NCBI GenBank assembly: GCA_002421645.1
Contig: DIST01000020.1
Coordinates: 1 to 49,279, forward strand
Source of the DNA: Flavobacterium sp. UBA6203
Lineage (GTDB): Bacteria > Bacteroidota > Bacteroidia > Flavobacteriales > Flavobacteriaceae
Direction of reading: 5' to 3'
DNA: 49,279 nt
The stretch's first letter is position 1; every line of letters begins with the position of its first letter. Both the position numbers and the translations under genes were made by a program. Positions 34,360-40,592 of this stretch are shown piece after piece. Below the pieces are notes generated by a model that was given only the letters and a program-made list of their open reading frames with translations, made no database searches and was not told where the DNA came from.

Positions 34360-34596
34360 ATGGATCCAAAAAACCTAAAAAAAGAATATACTAATGGTGA
34401 AATAACCATTGTATGGCAGTCTGGGAAATGCACTCATTCTGCTAATTGTGTTAAGAACAATCCAGATGTTTTTAAACCAAAAGAACAACCTTGGATTACA
34501 CCTAATAATTCAACCACAGAAAAAATTATTGAAACTGTAAACAAATGTCCTTCTGGAGCATTAACGTATTATTTAAACAATGAAACAACCACCTAA
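34360..34596 (+). CDS. YjdI-like mini-ferredoxin (Fer4_19 family)
   Basis: The 78-residue protein has three cysteines, Cys24, Cys30 and Cys63, in the pattern C-x5-C...C-P (GKCTHSANCV; NKCPSGAL). The family is described as single [4Fe-4S] proteins, but the three-Cys spacing equals that of [3Fe-4S] ferredoxins of P450 systems, so a three-iron cluster or a non-Cys fourth ligand (His26 is close) is possible. YjdI-type proteins are linked to the adjacent YjdJ-type acetyltransferase. The gene overlaps the following membrane protein gene by 17 bases, indicating coupled translation. Confidence 0.88.
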   Translation: MDPKNLKKEYTNGEITIVWQSGKCTHSANCVKNNPDVFKPKEQPWITPNNSTTEKIIETVNKCPSGALTYYLNNETTT

Positions 34597-34792
34597 ATGG
34601 AAATTTGCAGTAATGGTTTGGTTAGCAATTTATCCAACAATTACGCTGGTAACTTTTTTAATTGGAGATTATATTAAAAATTTTCCATTACCATTAAAAA
34701 CACTAATCATGACTGGAATTTTGGTTCCGCTAATGGTTTTTGTTTTATTACCAATATTAAGAAAACTAATGGGCAATTGGTTAAACAAATAA
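34580..34792 (+). CDS. 70-aa two-helix membrane protein resembling the C-terminal domain of ABM-family proteins
   Basis: Two hydrophobic helices (about 9-29 and 41-62) joined by a short GDYIKNFPLPLK loop, with charged ends. The string PPKWKFAVMVWLAIYP at about 4-19 and the LVPLMVFVLLPIL segment are what I recall from the membrane tail of antibiotic-biosynthesis-monooxygenase-like proteins. Here only the membrane tail exists, without the ABM domain. It overlaps the ferredoxin gene by 17 bases and is followed four bases later by an FMN reductase gene, so it could tether these redox proteins to the membrane. That role is inference. Confidence 0.72.
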   Translation: MKQPPKWKFAVMVWLAIYPTITLVTFLIGDYIKNFPLPLKTLIMTGILVPLMVFVLLPILRKLMGNWLNK

Positions 34793-34796
34793 ACAC

Positions 34797-35324
34797 ATGA
34801 AAAAAATCATCGCTTTTGGAGCTTCATCAAGTAAGCAATCTATCAATAAACAATTGGCAACTTTTACTGCAAATCAATTTCAAAATGTTACAATTGAAAT
34901 TTTAGATTTAAACGATTATGAAATGCCTATTTTTTCTGTTGATAAAGAAAAAGAAAACGGTATTCATCCTTTAGCCCAAGAATTTTATGCTAAACTAGGA
35001 AGCGCTGATTTAATAATAATATCATTTGCTGAACATAACGGAAATTACTCCACAGCTTTTAAGAATCTTTTAGATTGGACATCACGCATTAACGCTAAAA
35101 CTTTTCAAGAAAAACCAATGTTATTACTAGCTACTTCACCTGGAGCTCGCGGTGGTAGTTCGGTTTTAGAGATTGCTAAAAATAGATTCCCTTTCCAAGG
35201 CGGAATTGTAAAAGGGAGTTTTTCATTACCTAGTTTCTATGAAAATTTTGATACTGAAAAAGGAATTACTAACGAAGAATTAAAAAATGAATTCGTAAAA
35301 ATTGTTAATTCTATCGAATTCTGA
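34797..35324 (+). CDS. NADPH-dependent FMN reductase family protein
   Basis: A 175-residue flavodoxin-like fold. The FMN phosphate loop is at the N-terminus (AFGASSSKQSINKQLA, about 5-20). SFAEHNGNYSTAFKNLLDWTSR (about 77-98) is the typical flavin-contacting segment, with a further ATSPGARGGSSVL loop (about 111-123). Members reduce free FMN, quinones or azo compounds with NAD(P)H. It is the last gene of the tight cassette starting at the acetyltransferase; four bases separate it from the small membrane protein. The TonB-like gene downstream has its own promoter element. Confidence 0.92.
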   Translation: MKKIIAFGASSSKQSINKQLATFTANQFQNVTIEILDLNDYEMPIFSVDKEKENGIHPLAQEFYAKLGSADLIIISFAEHNGNYSTAFKNLLDWTSRINAKTFQEKPMLLLATSPGARGGSSVLEIAKNRFPFQGGIVKGSFSLPSFYENFDTEKGITNEELKNEFVKIVNSIEF

Positions 35325-35333
35325 TAAAAAGAG

Positions 35334-35341
35334 TATTTTTG
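35334..35341 (+). promoter_or_regulatory. Promoter -7 element of the TonB-domain gene
   Basis: TATTTTTG, full TAnnTTTG match, 18 bases before the ATG at 35360. A TTG codon earlier in the frame lies inside this element, which rules out the longer frame. Confidence 0.6.
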
Positions 35342-35359
35342 CGGAAATTTAAATTCAAA

Positions 35360-36154
35360 ATGAAACACATATTCCTTTTATTAAATATCTTTTTTATTTC
35401 AATTGTATACTCTCAACAAAAAGAAAATTTAAATGATGTTCCTACTTACTTTAATTGTGATATAAATCAGAGTCCAGAAGAAAAATTAAAAGAAATTAAA
35501 ACAAAAAGTATTGAACATATTATTACAAACTTAGATTCCATTTCTATTAAACAATTAAAATTACCTTCAGAAACAAACTTTAAGTTATTAATAAACTATA
35601 CAATAGATGAAACTGGATTTATTAAGCCTATTTTCACAAATGTCACATCTGGTTATGACTTTTTTGATCAAATAACAGAAAAAATTATCAATATCATACC
35701 TAGGTTTAACACAAGTCAAAATGAATCAAAAAAAAGTTATAATCTTTTTTTCTTAGCAAATCTTGAAATAAAAAACAACAAGATTACTTCGTTTAGCTTT
35801 ACAGCTCCATTTGATGATCCAGAAATTGTACCATCGTTTGCTGGTTGTCAGAATGAAACAAAAAGAATAGAATGTTTTCAAGAAAAAATGTCAAATCACA
35901 TAAAAAAGACACAACAGTATCCTAAAAAAGCTTTGAGAAAAGGTATTATGGGTAGAGTTGAGACATTCTTTATAATAGATAAAGACGGAACAATTAAAAA
36001 TATTAAAGTAAAGCAAGTTGAAGGAAAAGAACTTTTAGAAGAGGAGGCAATTAGGATAATTTCTTTACTTCCAAAAATCATTGTTCCAGGAAAAATAAAT
36101 GGCATTCCAATAAAAATTAAGTACATGCAACCAATTACTTTTAAAATACAATAA
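35360..36154 (+). CDS. Exported protein with TonB C-terminal domain
   Basis: The start is the ATG at 35360, giving 264 residues with a signal peptide (MKHIFLLLNIFFISIVYSQ). The C-terminal part (about 185-264) is a TonB_C domain: YPKKALRKGIMGRVETFFIIDKDG then IKNIKVKQVEG and EEEAIRIISLLPKI. A more divergent copy of the same fold seems to lie at about 70-135 (LLINYTIDETGFIKPIF...). There is no uncleaved N-terminal anchor or Pro-rich spacer, so it is not a classical energy-transducing TonB and should be periplasmic or envelope-associated. Single gene. Confidence 0.82.
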   Translation: MKHIFLLLNIFFISIVYSQQKENLNDVPTYFNCDINQSPEEKLKEIKTKSIEHIITNLDSISIKQLKLPSETNFKLLINYTIDETGFIKPIFTNVTSGYDFFDQITEKIINIIPRFNTSQNESKKSYNLFFLANLEIKNNKITSFSFTAPFDDPEIVPSFAGCQNETKRIECFQEKMSNHIKKTQQYPKKALRKGIMGRVETFFIIDKDGTIKNIKVKQVEGKELLEEEAIRIISLLPKIIVPGKINGIPIKIKYMQPITFKIQ

Positions 36155-36228
36155 ATACATTATTAAGATTCAATTCTAAAAAACGCTATTTTTACAAACG
36201 TTTTTGAGTCACCTCTTAAACTCATAAA

Positions 36229-36245
36229 CCTTAAACTTTTAAACC
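36229..36245. repeat. CCTTAAACTTTTAAAC element in the fabD leader
   Basis: Located 8 bases before the fabD ATG. The first 16 bases are identical to the sense strand of the leader repeat before the DegT-type gene (40466-40481, minus strand), in the same orientation relative to the gene. Confidence 0.7.
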
Positions 36246-36252
36246 AAATAAA

Positions 36253-37128
36253 ATGAAAGCATACGTATTTCCAGGTCAAGGAGCTCAATTCACAGGAATG
36301 GGCAAAGATTTATATGAAAACTCACCTTTAGCAAAAGAATTATTTGAAAAAGCGAATGATATTTTAGGTTTCAGAATCACCGATATCATGTTCGAAGGAA
36401 CAGCTGATGAATTAAAAGAAACTAAAGTTACCCAACCAGCCGTTTTCTTACACTCGGTTATTTTAGCTAAAGTTTTAGACGTAAAACCAGATATGGTAGC
36501 CGGACATTCTTTAGGAGAATTTTCTGCTTTAGTAGTAAATGGTGCTTTATCATTTGAAGACGGATTAAAATTAGTTTCACAAAGAGCAATGGCAATGCAA
36601 AAAGCATGCGAAATTGCACCTTCTACTATGGCAGCAGTATTAAACTTAGACGATAAAATAGTTGAAGATATTTGTGCTTCAATTGATGGAGTTGTGGTAG
36701 CTGCAAATTACAACTGCCCAGGGCAATTAGTGATTTCTGGAGAATACAAAGCGGTGGAATTAGCTTGTGAAAAAATGAAAGAAGCTGGGGCAAAACGCGC
36801 TTTAATTTTACCTGTTGGAGGTGCTTTCCACTCACCTATGATGGAACCAGCAAGTTCAGCATTAGCAGCAGCTATTGAAGCAACAACTTTTGCTACACCA
36901 ACTTGTCCTGTATATCAAAATGTTACAGCAAATGCGGTTTCTGATGCAACAGAGATTAAGAAAAACTTGATTTCACAATTAACAGGAGCTGTAAGATGGA
37001 CACAATCGGTACAACAAATGATTGCTGATGGAGCAACAAGTTTTACAGAAGTGGGTCCAGGAAAAGTATTAGTTGGATTAGTAAATAAAATCAACAAAGA
37101 CGTAGAAACAGTTTCTGCTTCTTTATAA
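36253..37128 (+). CDS. fabD: Malonyl-CoA:ACP transacylase
   Basis: The enzyme loads malonyl groups from CoA onto acyl carrier protein for fatty acid synthesis. The 291-residue length is normal. Motifs: FPGQGAQFTGMGKDLY (about 6-21), nucleophile Ser86 in GHSLGEFSAL, catalytic His193 in GGAFHSPMM, and EVGPGKVLVGL near the end (about 265-275). It stands alone, apart from other fab genes. A -7-like element with one mismatch (TATTTTTA, 36187-36194) would give a leader of about 50 nt containing the shared TTAAACTT repeat. Confidence 0.97.
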   Translation: MKAYVFPGQGAQFTGMGKDLYENSPLAKELFEKANDILGFRITDIMFEGTADELKETKVTQPAVFLHSVILAKVLDVKPDMVAGHSLGEFSALVVNGALSFEDGLKLVSQRAMAMQKACEIAPSTMAAVLNLDDKIVEDICASIDGVVVAANYNCPGQLVISGEYKAVELACEKMKEAGAKRALILPVGGAFHSPMMEPASSALAAAIEATTFATPTCPVYQNVTANAVSDATEIKKNLISQLTGAVRWTQSVQQMIADGATSFTEVGPGKVLVGLVNKINKDVETVSASL

Positions 37129-37149
37129 AATAAAATACTTTTAAAATAG

Positions 37150-37186
37150 AATTCCTCATGAAGTAATATTCGTGAGGAATTTTTAT
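37150..37186 (+). terminator. fabD terminator running into the next promoter
   Basis: AATTCCTCATGAA pairs with TTCGTGAGGAATT (one G-T pair) around GTAATA, followed by T. The T-tract overlaps the -7 element at 37184-37191. Confidence 0.85.
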
Positions 37187-37191
37187 TTTTG
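37184..37191 (+). promoter_or_regulatory. Promoter -7 element of the M23 gene
   Basis: TATTTTTG, full TAnnTTTG match, ending 17 bases before the ATG at 37209, and formed partly from the T-tract of the fabD terminator. Confidence 0.55.
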
Positions 37192-37208
37192 AGAAAAAAG
37201 AAAAAACT

Positions 37209-37886
37209 ATGAAAAATCTAATTACTCTTTTCGAATCAATTGAAGCGGCTAAAGTAATTGCTCCCGAAATTAATTACTCTGACTATGTTCCCTTAAATCT
37301 ATCTGTAACTAATCCTGAGTTGCATCAACATAATTTAGATACGGCTAGAGATTATGAAATTTTCATTCAAAATCATTTAGATAAAAATCAAGGAAAAATT
37401 GCTTTTGGAGGCTATATTGAAACCCGCAATTTATATCAAAGAAGTACCGTTTTCAAAAACACAAATTCAGACGAACGCAATATTCACATTGGTTTGGATT
37501 TATGGATTAACGAATCAGCTTCAATTCACGCTGCTTTAGACGGAACAATTCATAGTTTTCAAAACAATACATCGTTAGGCGATTATGGACCAACAATTAT
37601 TCTATCTCATGAAATAGAAGGAATCAAATTCCATACGCTTTATGGCCATTTGAATGAAGCGAGTTTAATAGGTAAAAAAGTGGGAGATATCGTAAAAAAA
37701 GGAGAACAAATTGCCAATTTAGGGTTATCTCCTATTAATGGTGATTATGCACCACATTTGCATTTTCAAATCATTATTGATATGGAAGGAAAAATTGGCG
37801 ATTATCCTGGAGTTTGCAATGAAAAAACACTTTCGTTCTACAAATCGAATTGTCCAGATCCTATTTTTTTATTAAAAATTATGTAA
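37209..37886 (+). CDS. Soluble M23 (LytM) family peptidase-like protein
   Basis: The 225-residue protein has an M23 fold with the zinc motifs HIGLD (His93, Asp97) and HLHF (His183, His185), plus LSHEIEGIKFHTLYGHL (about 136-152). There is no signal peptide or membrane segment, unlike cell-wall M23 endopeptidases, so it appears cytosolic. The sequence (DYGPTIILSH, IGDYPGVC, CPDP near the end) resembles, from memory, the M23 domain in large aminoglycoside-phosphotransferase/M23/class III aminotransferase fusion proteins. It may therefore be the free version of that domain with a metabolic, not cell-wall, substrate. Single gene. Confidence 0.85.
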   Translation: MKNLITLFESIEAAKVIAPEINYSDYVPLNLSVTNPELHQHNLDTARDYEIFIQNHLDKNQGKIAFGGYIETRNLYQRSTVFKNTNSDERNIHIGLDLWINESASIHAALDGTIHSFQNNTSLGDYGPTIILSHEIEGIKFHTLYGHLNEASLIGKKVGDIVKKGEQIANLGLSPINGDYAPHLHFQIIIDMEGKIGDYPGVCNEKTLSFYKSNCPDPIFLLKIM

Positions 37887-37950
37887 AAATACATTCCGAA
37901 ATTGAGATTTATTTCGTACCTTTAGGATGTGCAATTTTTAATATTTATAT

Positions 37951-38202
37951 ATGAGAAAGGTATTTTTAGGATTAATGATTTTAGCATTAATTTCAGTTTC
38001 ATGCAAAGATGAAACAAAAGAGAAAATCGAGGAAGCAAATGAAGCTGTTGGTGCTGAAATGGAAGAAAAAATGGACTCTGCCTCTGTTCAAATTGACAAA
38101 GCAATTGATACCTTAGAATCAAAAACTGGAGAAGTTTTAGAAAAAGGTGCAGAAAAATTAGATAAAGCAGCTGATAAAATGAAAGAAGCAGCCCATAAAT
38201 AA
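37951..38202 (+). CDS. Small helical lipoprotein, 83 aa
   Basis: A lipoprotein signal peptide ends in the lipobox SVSC (Cys18), then a wholly charged, helix-forming chain rich in Glu, Lys and Ala with an 11-residue-like periodicity (EKGAEKLDKAADKMKEAAHK at the end, as in LEA or apolipoprotein-like helices). The family is not recognised. It should be lipid-anchored in the envelope, with the amphipathic helix extending into the periplasm. It has its own terminator shared with galE on the other strand. The -7 element is imperfect (TACCTTTA at 37917-37924). Confidence 0.8.
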   Translation: MRKVFLGLMILALISVSCKDETKEKIEEANEAVGAEMEEKMDSASVQIDKAIDTLESKTGEVLEKGAEKLDKAADKMKEAAHK

Positions 38203-38206
38203 CAAG

Positions 38207-38231
38207 AAATCCCAAGCAAAACTTGGGATTT
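38207..38231. terminator. Bidirectional terminator
   Basis: AAATCCCAAG, CAAAA loop, CTTGGGATTT, then a T-run. Perfect 10-bp stem between the convergent lipoprotein gene and galE. Confidence 0.9.
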
Positions 38232-38233
38232 TT

Positions 38234-39247
38234 TTATTTTCTAATTTTTTGTTCCCACTTCCAGGCGCTTGCAAGAGCATCCTCAAGAGTGAATTGAGCT
38301 TTCCAACCTAAAACATTATTAGCTTTATCGGTATTGGCATAAGCTTCTATAACATCTCCTTCTCTTCTTCCTACAATCTGATAATTTAATTTTTGATGAG
38401 AAACTTTTTCAAATGCAGTAATAACTTCCAAAACCGAACTTCCCGTTCCAGTTCCTAAATTAAATGTTTCTACTTTTTCTAAATTCTGTTTGTTTAACAA
38501 ACGTTGCAATGCAATAACATGAGCTTTAGCTAAATCTACTACGTGAATATAATCGCGTATTGCTGTTCCATCTGCAGTTGGATAATCACTTCCAAAAACT
38601 GATAATTTTTCACGAAGTCCAATTGCGGTTTGTGTAATAAAAGGTACTAGATTTTGAGGAACACCTAAAGGCAATTCGCCAATCTCAGCCGAAGGATGCG
38701 CACCAATTGGATTAAAATAACGTAATAAAATAGAATTGATGTTGGTTACTTTTGCAACATCAGTTATAATTTCCTCACCTATTTGCTTCGTGTTTCCGTA
38801 AGGTGACATCGCAACTTGAATAGATGCACTTTCGGTAATTGGCATTTTTTCGGCCTGACCGTACACGGTACAAGACGAACTGAAAATAAAATGAGCTTCT
38901 GATTTTTTTTGTAATTCTTGAAGTAAATACACTAAAGAGTTGATGTTGTTTTCGTAATACAACAATGGATTTTCAACACTTTCTCCCACCGCTTTTGAAG
39001 CAGCAAAATGAATCACTCCTGAAATATCTTGGTATTTAGAAAAGAAATTTTGAACCGCCGATTTATCACGTAAATCGATGTTTTCAAACAAAGGTTTTTT
39101 CCCAGTAATGCGTTCAATTCCTTCTAAAACATCAATAGATGAATTGGAAAGATTATCGATTGCAATTACATCAAAACCTTCATTTTGTAATTCTACAACG
39201 GTGTGAGAACCTATAAATCCTAAACCGCCAGTAACTAATATCTTCAT
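38234..39247 (-). CDS. galE: UDP-glucose 4-epimerase
   Basis: Interconverts UDP-glucose and UDP-galactose using tightly bound NAD. The 337-residue extended SDR protein has the NAD loop GGLGFIGSH (7-15), the catalytic Ser124 in FSSSCTVYG, and Tyr150/Lys154 (SPYGNTKQ). NPIGAHPSAEIGE (about 186-198) and GTAIRDYIHVVDLA (about 229-242) are typical of GalE. It lies downstream of the DegT-type aminotransferase on the same strand, with a 65-base gap that carries a palindromic repeat, and is probably co-transcribed. It supplies sugar nucleotides for surface polysaccharide. Confidence 0.96.
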   Translation of the reverse strand: MKILVTGGLGFIGSHTVVELQNEGFDVIAIDNLSNSSIDVLEGIERITGKKPLFENIDLRDKSAVQNFFSKYQDISGVIHFAASKAVGESVENPLLYYENNINSLVYLLQELQKKSEAHFIFSSSCTVYGQAEKMPITESASIQVAMSPYGNTKQIGEEIITDVAKVTNINSILLRYFNPIGAHPSAEIGELPLGVPQNLVPFITQTAIGLREKLSVFGSDYPTADGTAIRDYIHVVDLAKAHVIALQRLLNKQNLEKVETFNLGTGTGSSVLEVITAFEKVSHQKLNYQIVGRREGDVIEAYANTDKANNVLGWKAQFTLEDALASAWKWEQKIRK

Positions 39248-39258
39248 CTTTTAGTTTT

Positions 39259-39304
39259 CAGTCACAGTCGCAGTAAACAGTTACTGAAACTGAATACTGC
39301 GACT
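39259..39304. repeat. CAGTCACAGTCGCAGTA palindrome inside an operon
   Basis: Two nested stems: AGTCGCAGTA (39266-39275) with TACTGCGACT (39295-39304), and CAGTT (39278-39282) with AACTG (39288-39292), separated by AA/AA mismatches. Preceded by CAGTCACAGT, the word found also at 34023-34046. No T-tract follows, so it is not an ordinary terminator. Confidence 0.78.
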
Positions 39305-39312
39305 GAACACTA

Positions 39313-40440
39313 TTATACGTATTCTAAAACAGCGTCTGTGATAAATTTAATTTGTTCGTCATCTAACTCCGTGTGCATTGGTAAAGCGATTACCTCTTTT
39401 ACCAATTGATTTGTAACTGGAAAATCAGCTTCGTTATAACGTGCATCTGCATACGCTTTTTGACTGTGTAATGGAATTGGATAATAAATCGCACAAGGAA
39501 TTCCTTTTGCTTGTAAATGTTCTAACAAACCATCACGTTTTCCATTCATAATACGGATTACATATTGATGAAATACGTGACAATCACAAGATTCACAAAT
39601 AGTTGGAACCCAAATATTAGGGTTTTTTCCAAGAATTTCTGAATATTTTCTAGCTGCATCTTGACGGGCTTTGTTATAAGTATCTAAATGTGGTAATTTC
39701 GCTTTTAAAACCCCAGCTTGAATACTATCTAAACGAGAATTTACACCTACTACATCATGATGATATCTTTCGTACATTCCGTGGTTTACGATTCCTCTGA
39801 TTTTATGTGCTAAAGCGTCATCATTCGTAAAAATCGCTCCACCATCACCGTAACAACCTAAGTTTTTAGATGGGAAAAACGATGTTGCTGCTACATGTCC
39901 TATAGTTCCAACTTTCTTTTTAGAACCATCTTTTGAAGTATAATCGGCTCCGATTGCTTGAGCATTATCTTCGATAACATATAAATTATGCTCTTTGGCA
40001 ATTTCCATAATCGCATCCATATTAGCTGCACGACCAAATAAATGTACCGGAACAATTGCTTTTGTTTTAGGCGTAATTGCTTTACGAATTCCTTCTAACG
40101 AAATATTCATATTGTTCATATCTACATCCACTAAAACTGGAGTTAATTGCAATAACGCAATTACTTCAACCGTAGCTGCAAATGTGAAATCGGCAGTAAT
40201 AACTTCGTCACCTGGTTTTAAATCCAATCCCATCATGGCAATTTGCAACGCATCGGTTCCGTTAGCACATGGAATTACATGTTTAACTCCCAAATATTTT
40301 TCTAAATCTGCTTGAAATTGGTGAACCAAAGGTCCGTTGATATATGTATTCGTATCTAAAACCTCTTGAATAGAAGCATTCACTTCTTCTTTTATCTTTT
40401 CATATTGACTTTTCAAGTCAACCATTTGTAATTTTCTCAT
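39313..40440 (-). CDS. DegT/DnrJ/EryC1/StrS-family sugar aminotransferase
   Basis: A PLP enzyme of 375 residues that aminates keto-sugar nucleotides, as in amino-sugar synthesis for lipopolysaccharide or capsule. Motifs: PCANGTDALQIAM (about 57-69), EDNAQAIGADY with Asp158 contacting PLP (157-167), and PLP-binding Lys192 in FFPSKNLGCYGDGGA. The loop VNHGMYERYHHDVVGVNSRLDSIQA (about 216-240) is also typical. The exact nucleotide sugar is unknown. It leads an operon with galE; the promoter is at 40515-40545 and the leader holds an array of TTTAAAAG-like words. Confidence 0.95.
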   Translation of the reverse strand: MRKLQMVDLKSQYEKIKEEVNASIQEVLDTNTYINGPLVHQFQADLEKYLGVKHVIPCANGTDALQIAMMGLDLKPGDEVITADFTFAATVEVIALLQLTPVLVDVDMNNMNISLEGIRKAITPKTKAIVPVHLFGRAANMDAIMEIAKEHNLYVIEDNAQAIGADYTSKDGSKKKVGTIGHVAATSFFPSKNLGCYGDGGAIFTNDDALAHKIRGIVNHGMYERYHHDVVGVNSRLDSIQAGVLKAKLPHLDTYNKARQDAARKYSEILGKNPNIWVPTICESCDCHVFHQYVIRIMNGKRDGLLEHLQAKGIPCAIYYPIPLHSQKAYADARYNEADFPVTNQLVKEVIALPMHTELDDEQIKFITDAVLEYV

Positions 40441-40448
40441 TAAAAAAT

Positions 40449-40481
40449 AAGTTTAAAAGTTTAAAGTTTAAAAGTTTAAGG
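40449..40481. repeat. AGTTTAAA word array in the leader of the DegT-type gene
   Basis: About 33 bases made of alternating AAGTTTAA and AAGTTTAAA units. On the sense strand of the gene it ends 8 bases before the ATG. The distal unit (40466-40481) is identical, as reverse complement, to the fabD leader element at 36229-36244. Confidence 0.8.
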
Positions 40482-40514
40482 TGGCATTTCCTTTTATTTC
40501 ACTTTTAACAAGAA

Positions 40515-40545
40515 CAAAAATAGTCAATAATTGATTAGTTGGCAA
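40515..40545 (-). promoter_or_regulatory. Promoter of the DegT-type gene/galE operon
   Basis: On the minus strand: TTG (40545-40543), 20-base spacer, TATTTTTG (40522-40515). Full flavobacterial layout; leader about 70 nt, including the word array. Confidence 0.7.
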
Positions 40546-40566
40546 TGAATTTTCATAAAGAAACTG

Positions 40567-40574
40567 TATTTTCG
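40567..40574 (+). promoter_or_regulatory. Promoter -7 element of waaA (one mismatch)
   Basis: TATTTTCG differs from TAnnTTTG at one position; it ends 18 bases before the waaA ATG. It lies back to back with the divergent DegT-type gene promoter. Confidence 0.4.
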
Positions 40575-40592
40575 CAATAGATATTTACCAAC

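Noticed and set aside
34058..35324. Toxin-antitoxin or anti-phage defence island in the small-gene cluster
   Set aside because: The gene sizes suggested it, but each gene fits an enzyme, ferredoxin or membrane family linked to redox chemistry; no nuclease, kinase or antitoxin motif is seen.
37922..38215. Minus-strand frame of 97 codons opposite the small lipoprotein
   Set aside because: Leu/Phe/Gln-rich antisense of a helical, Glu/Lys-rich gene; no start context or promoter.
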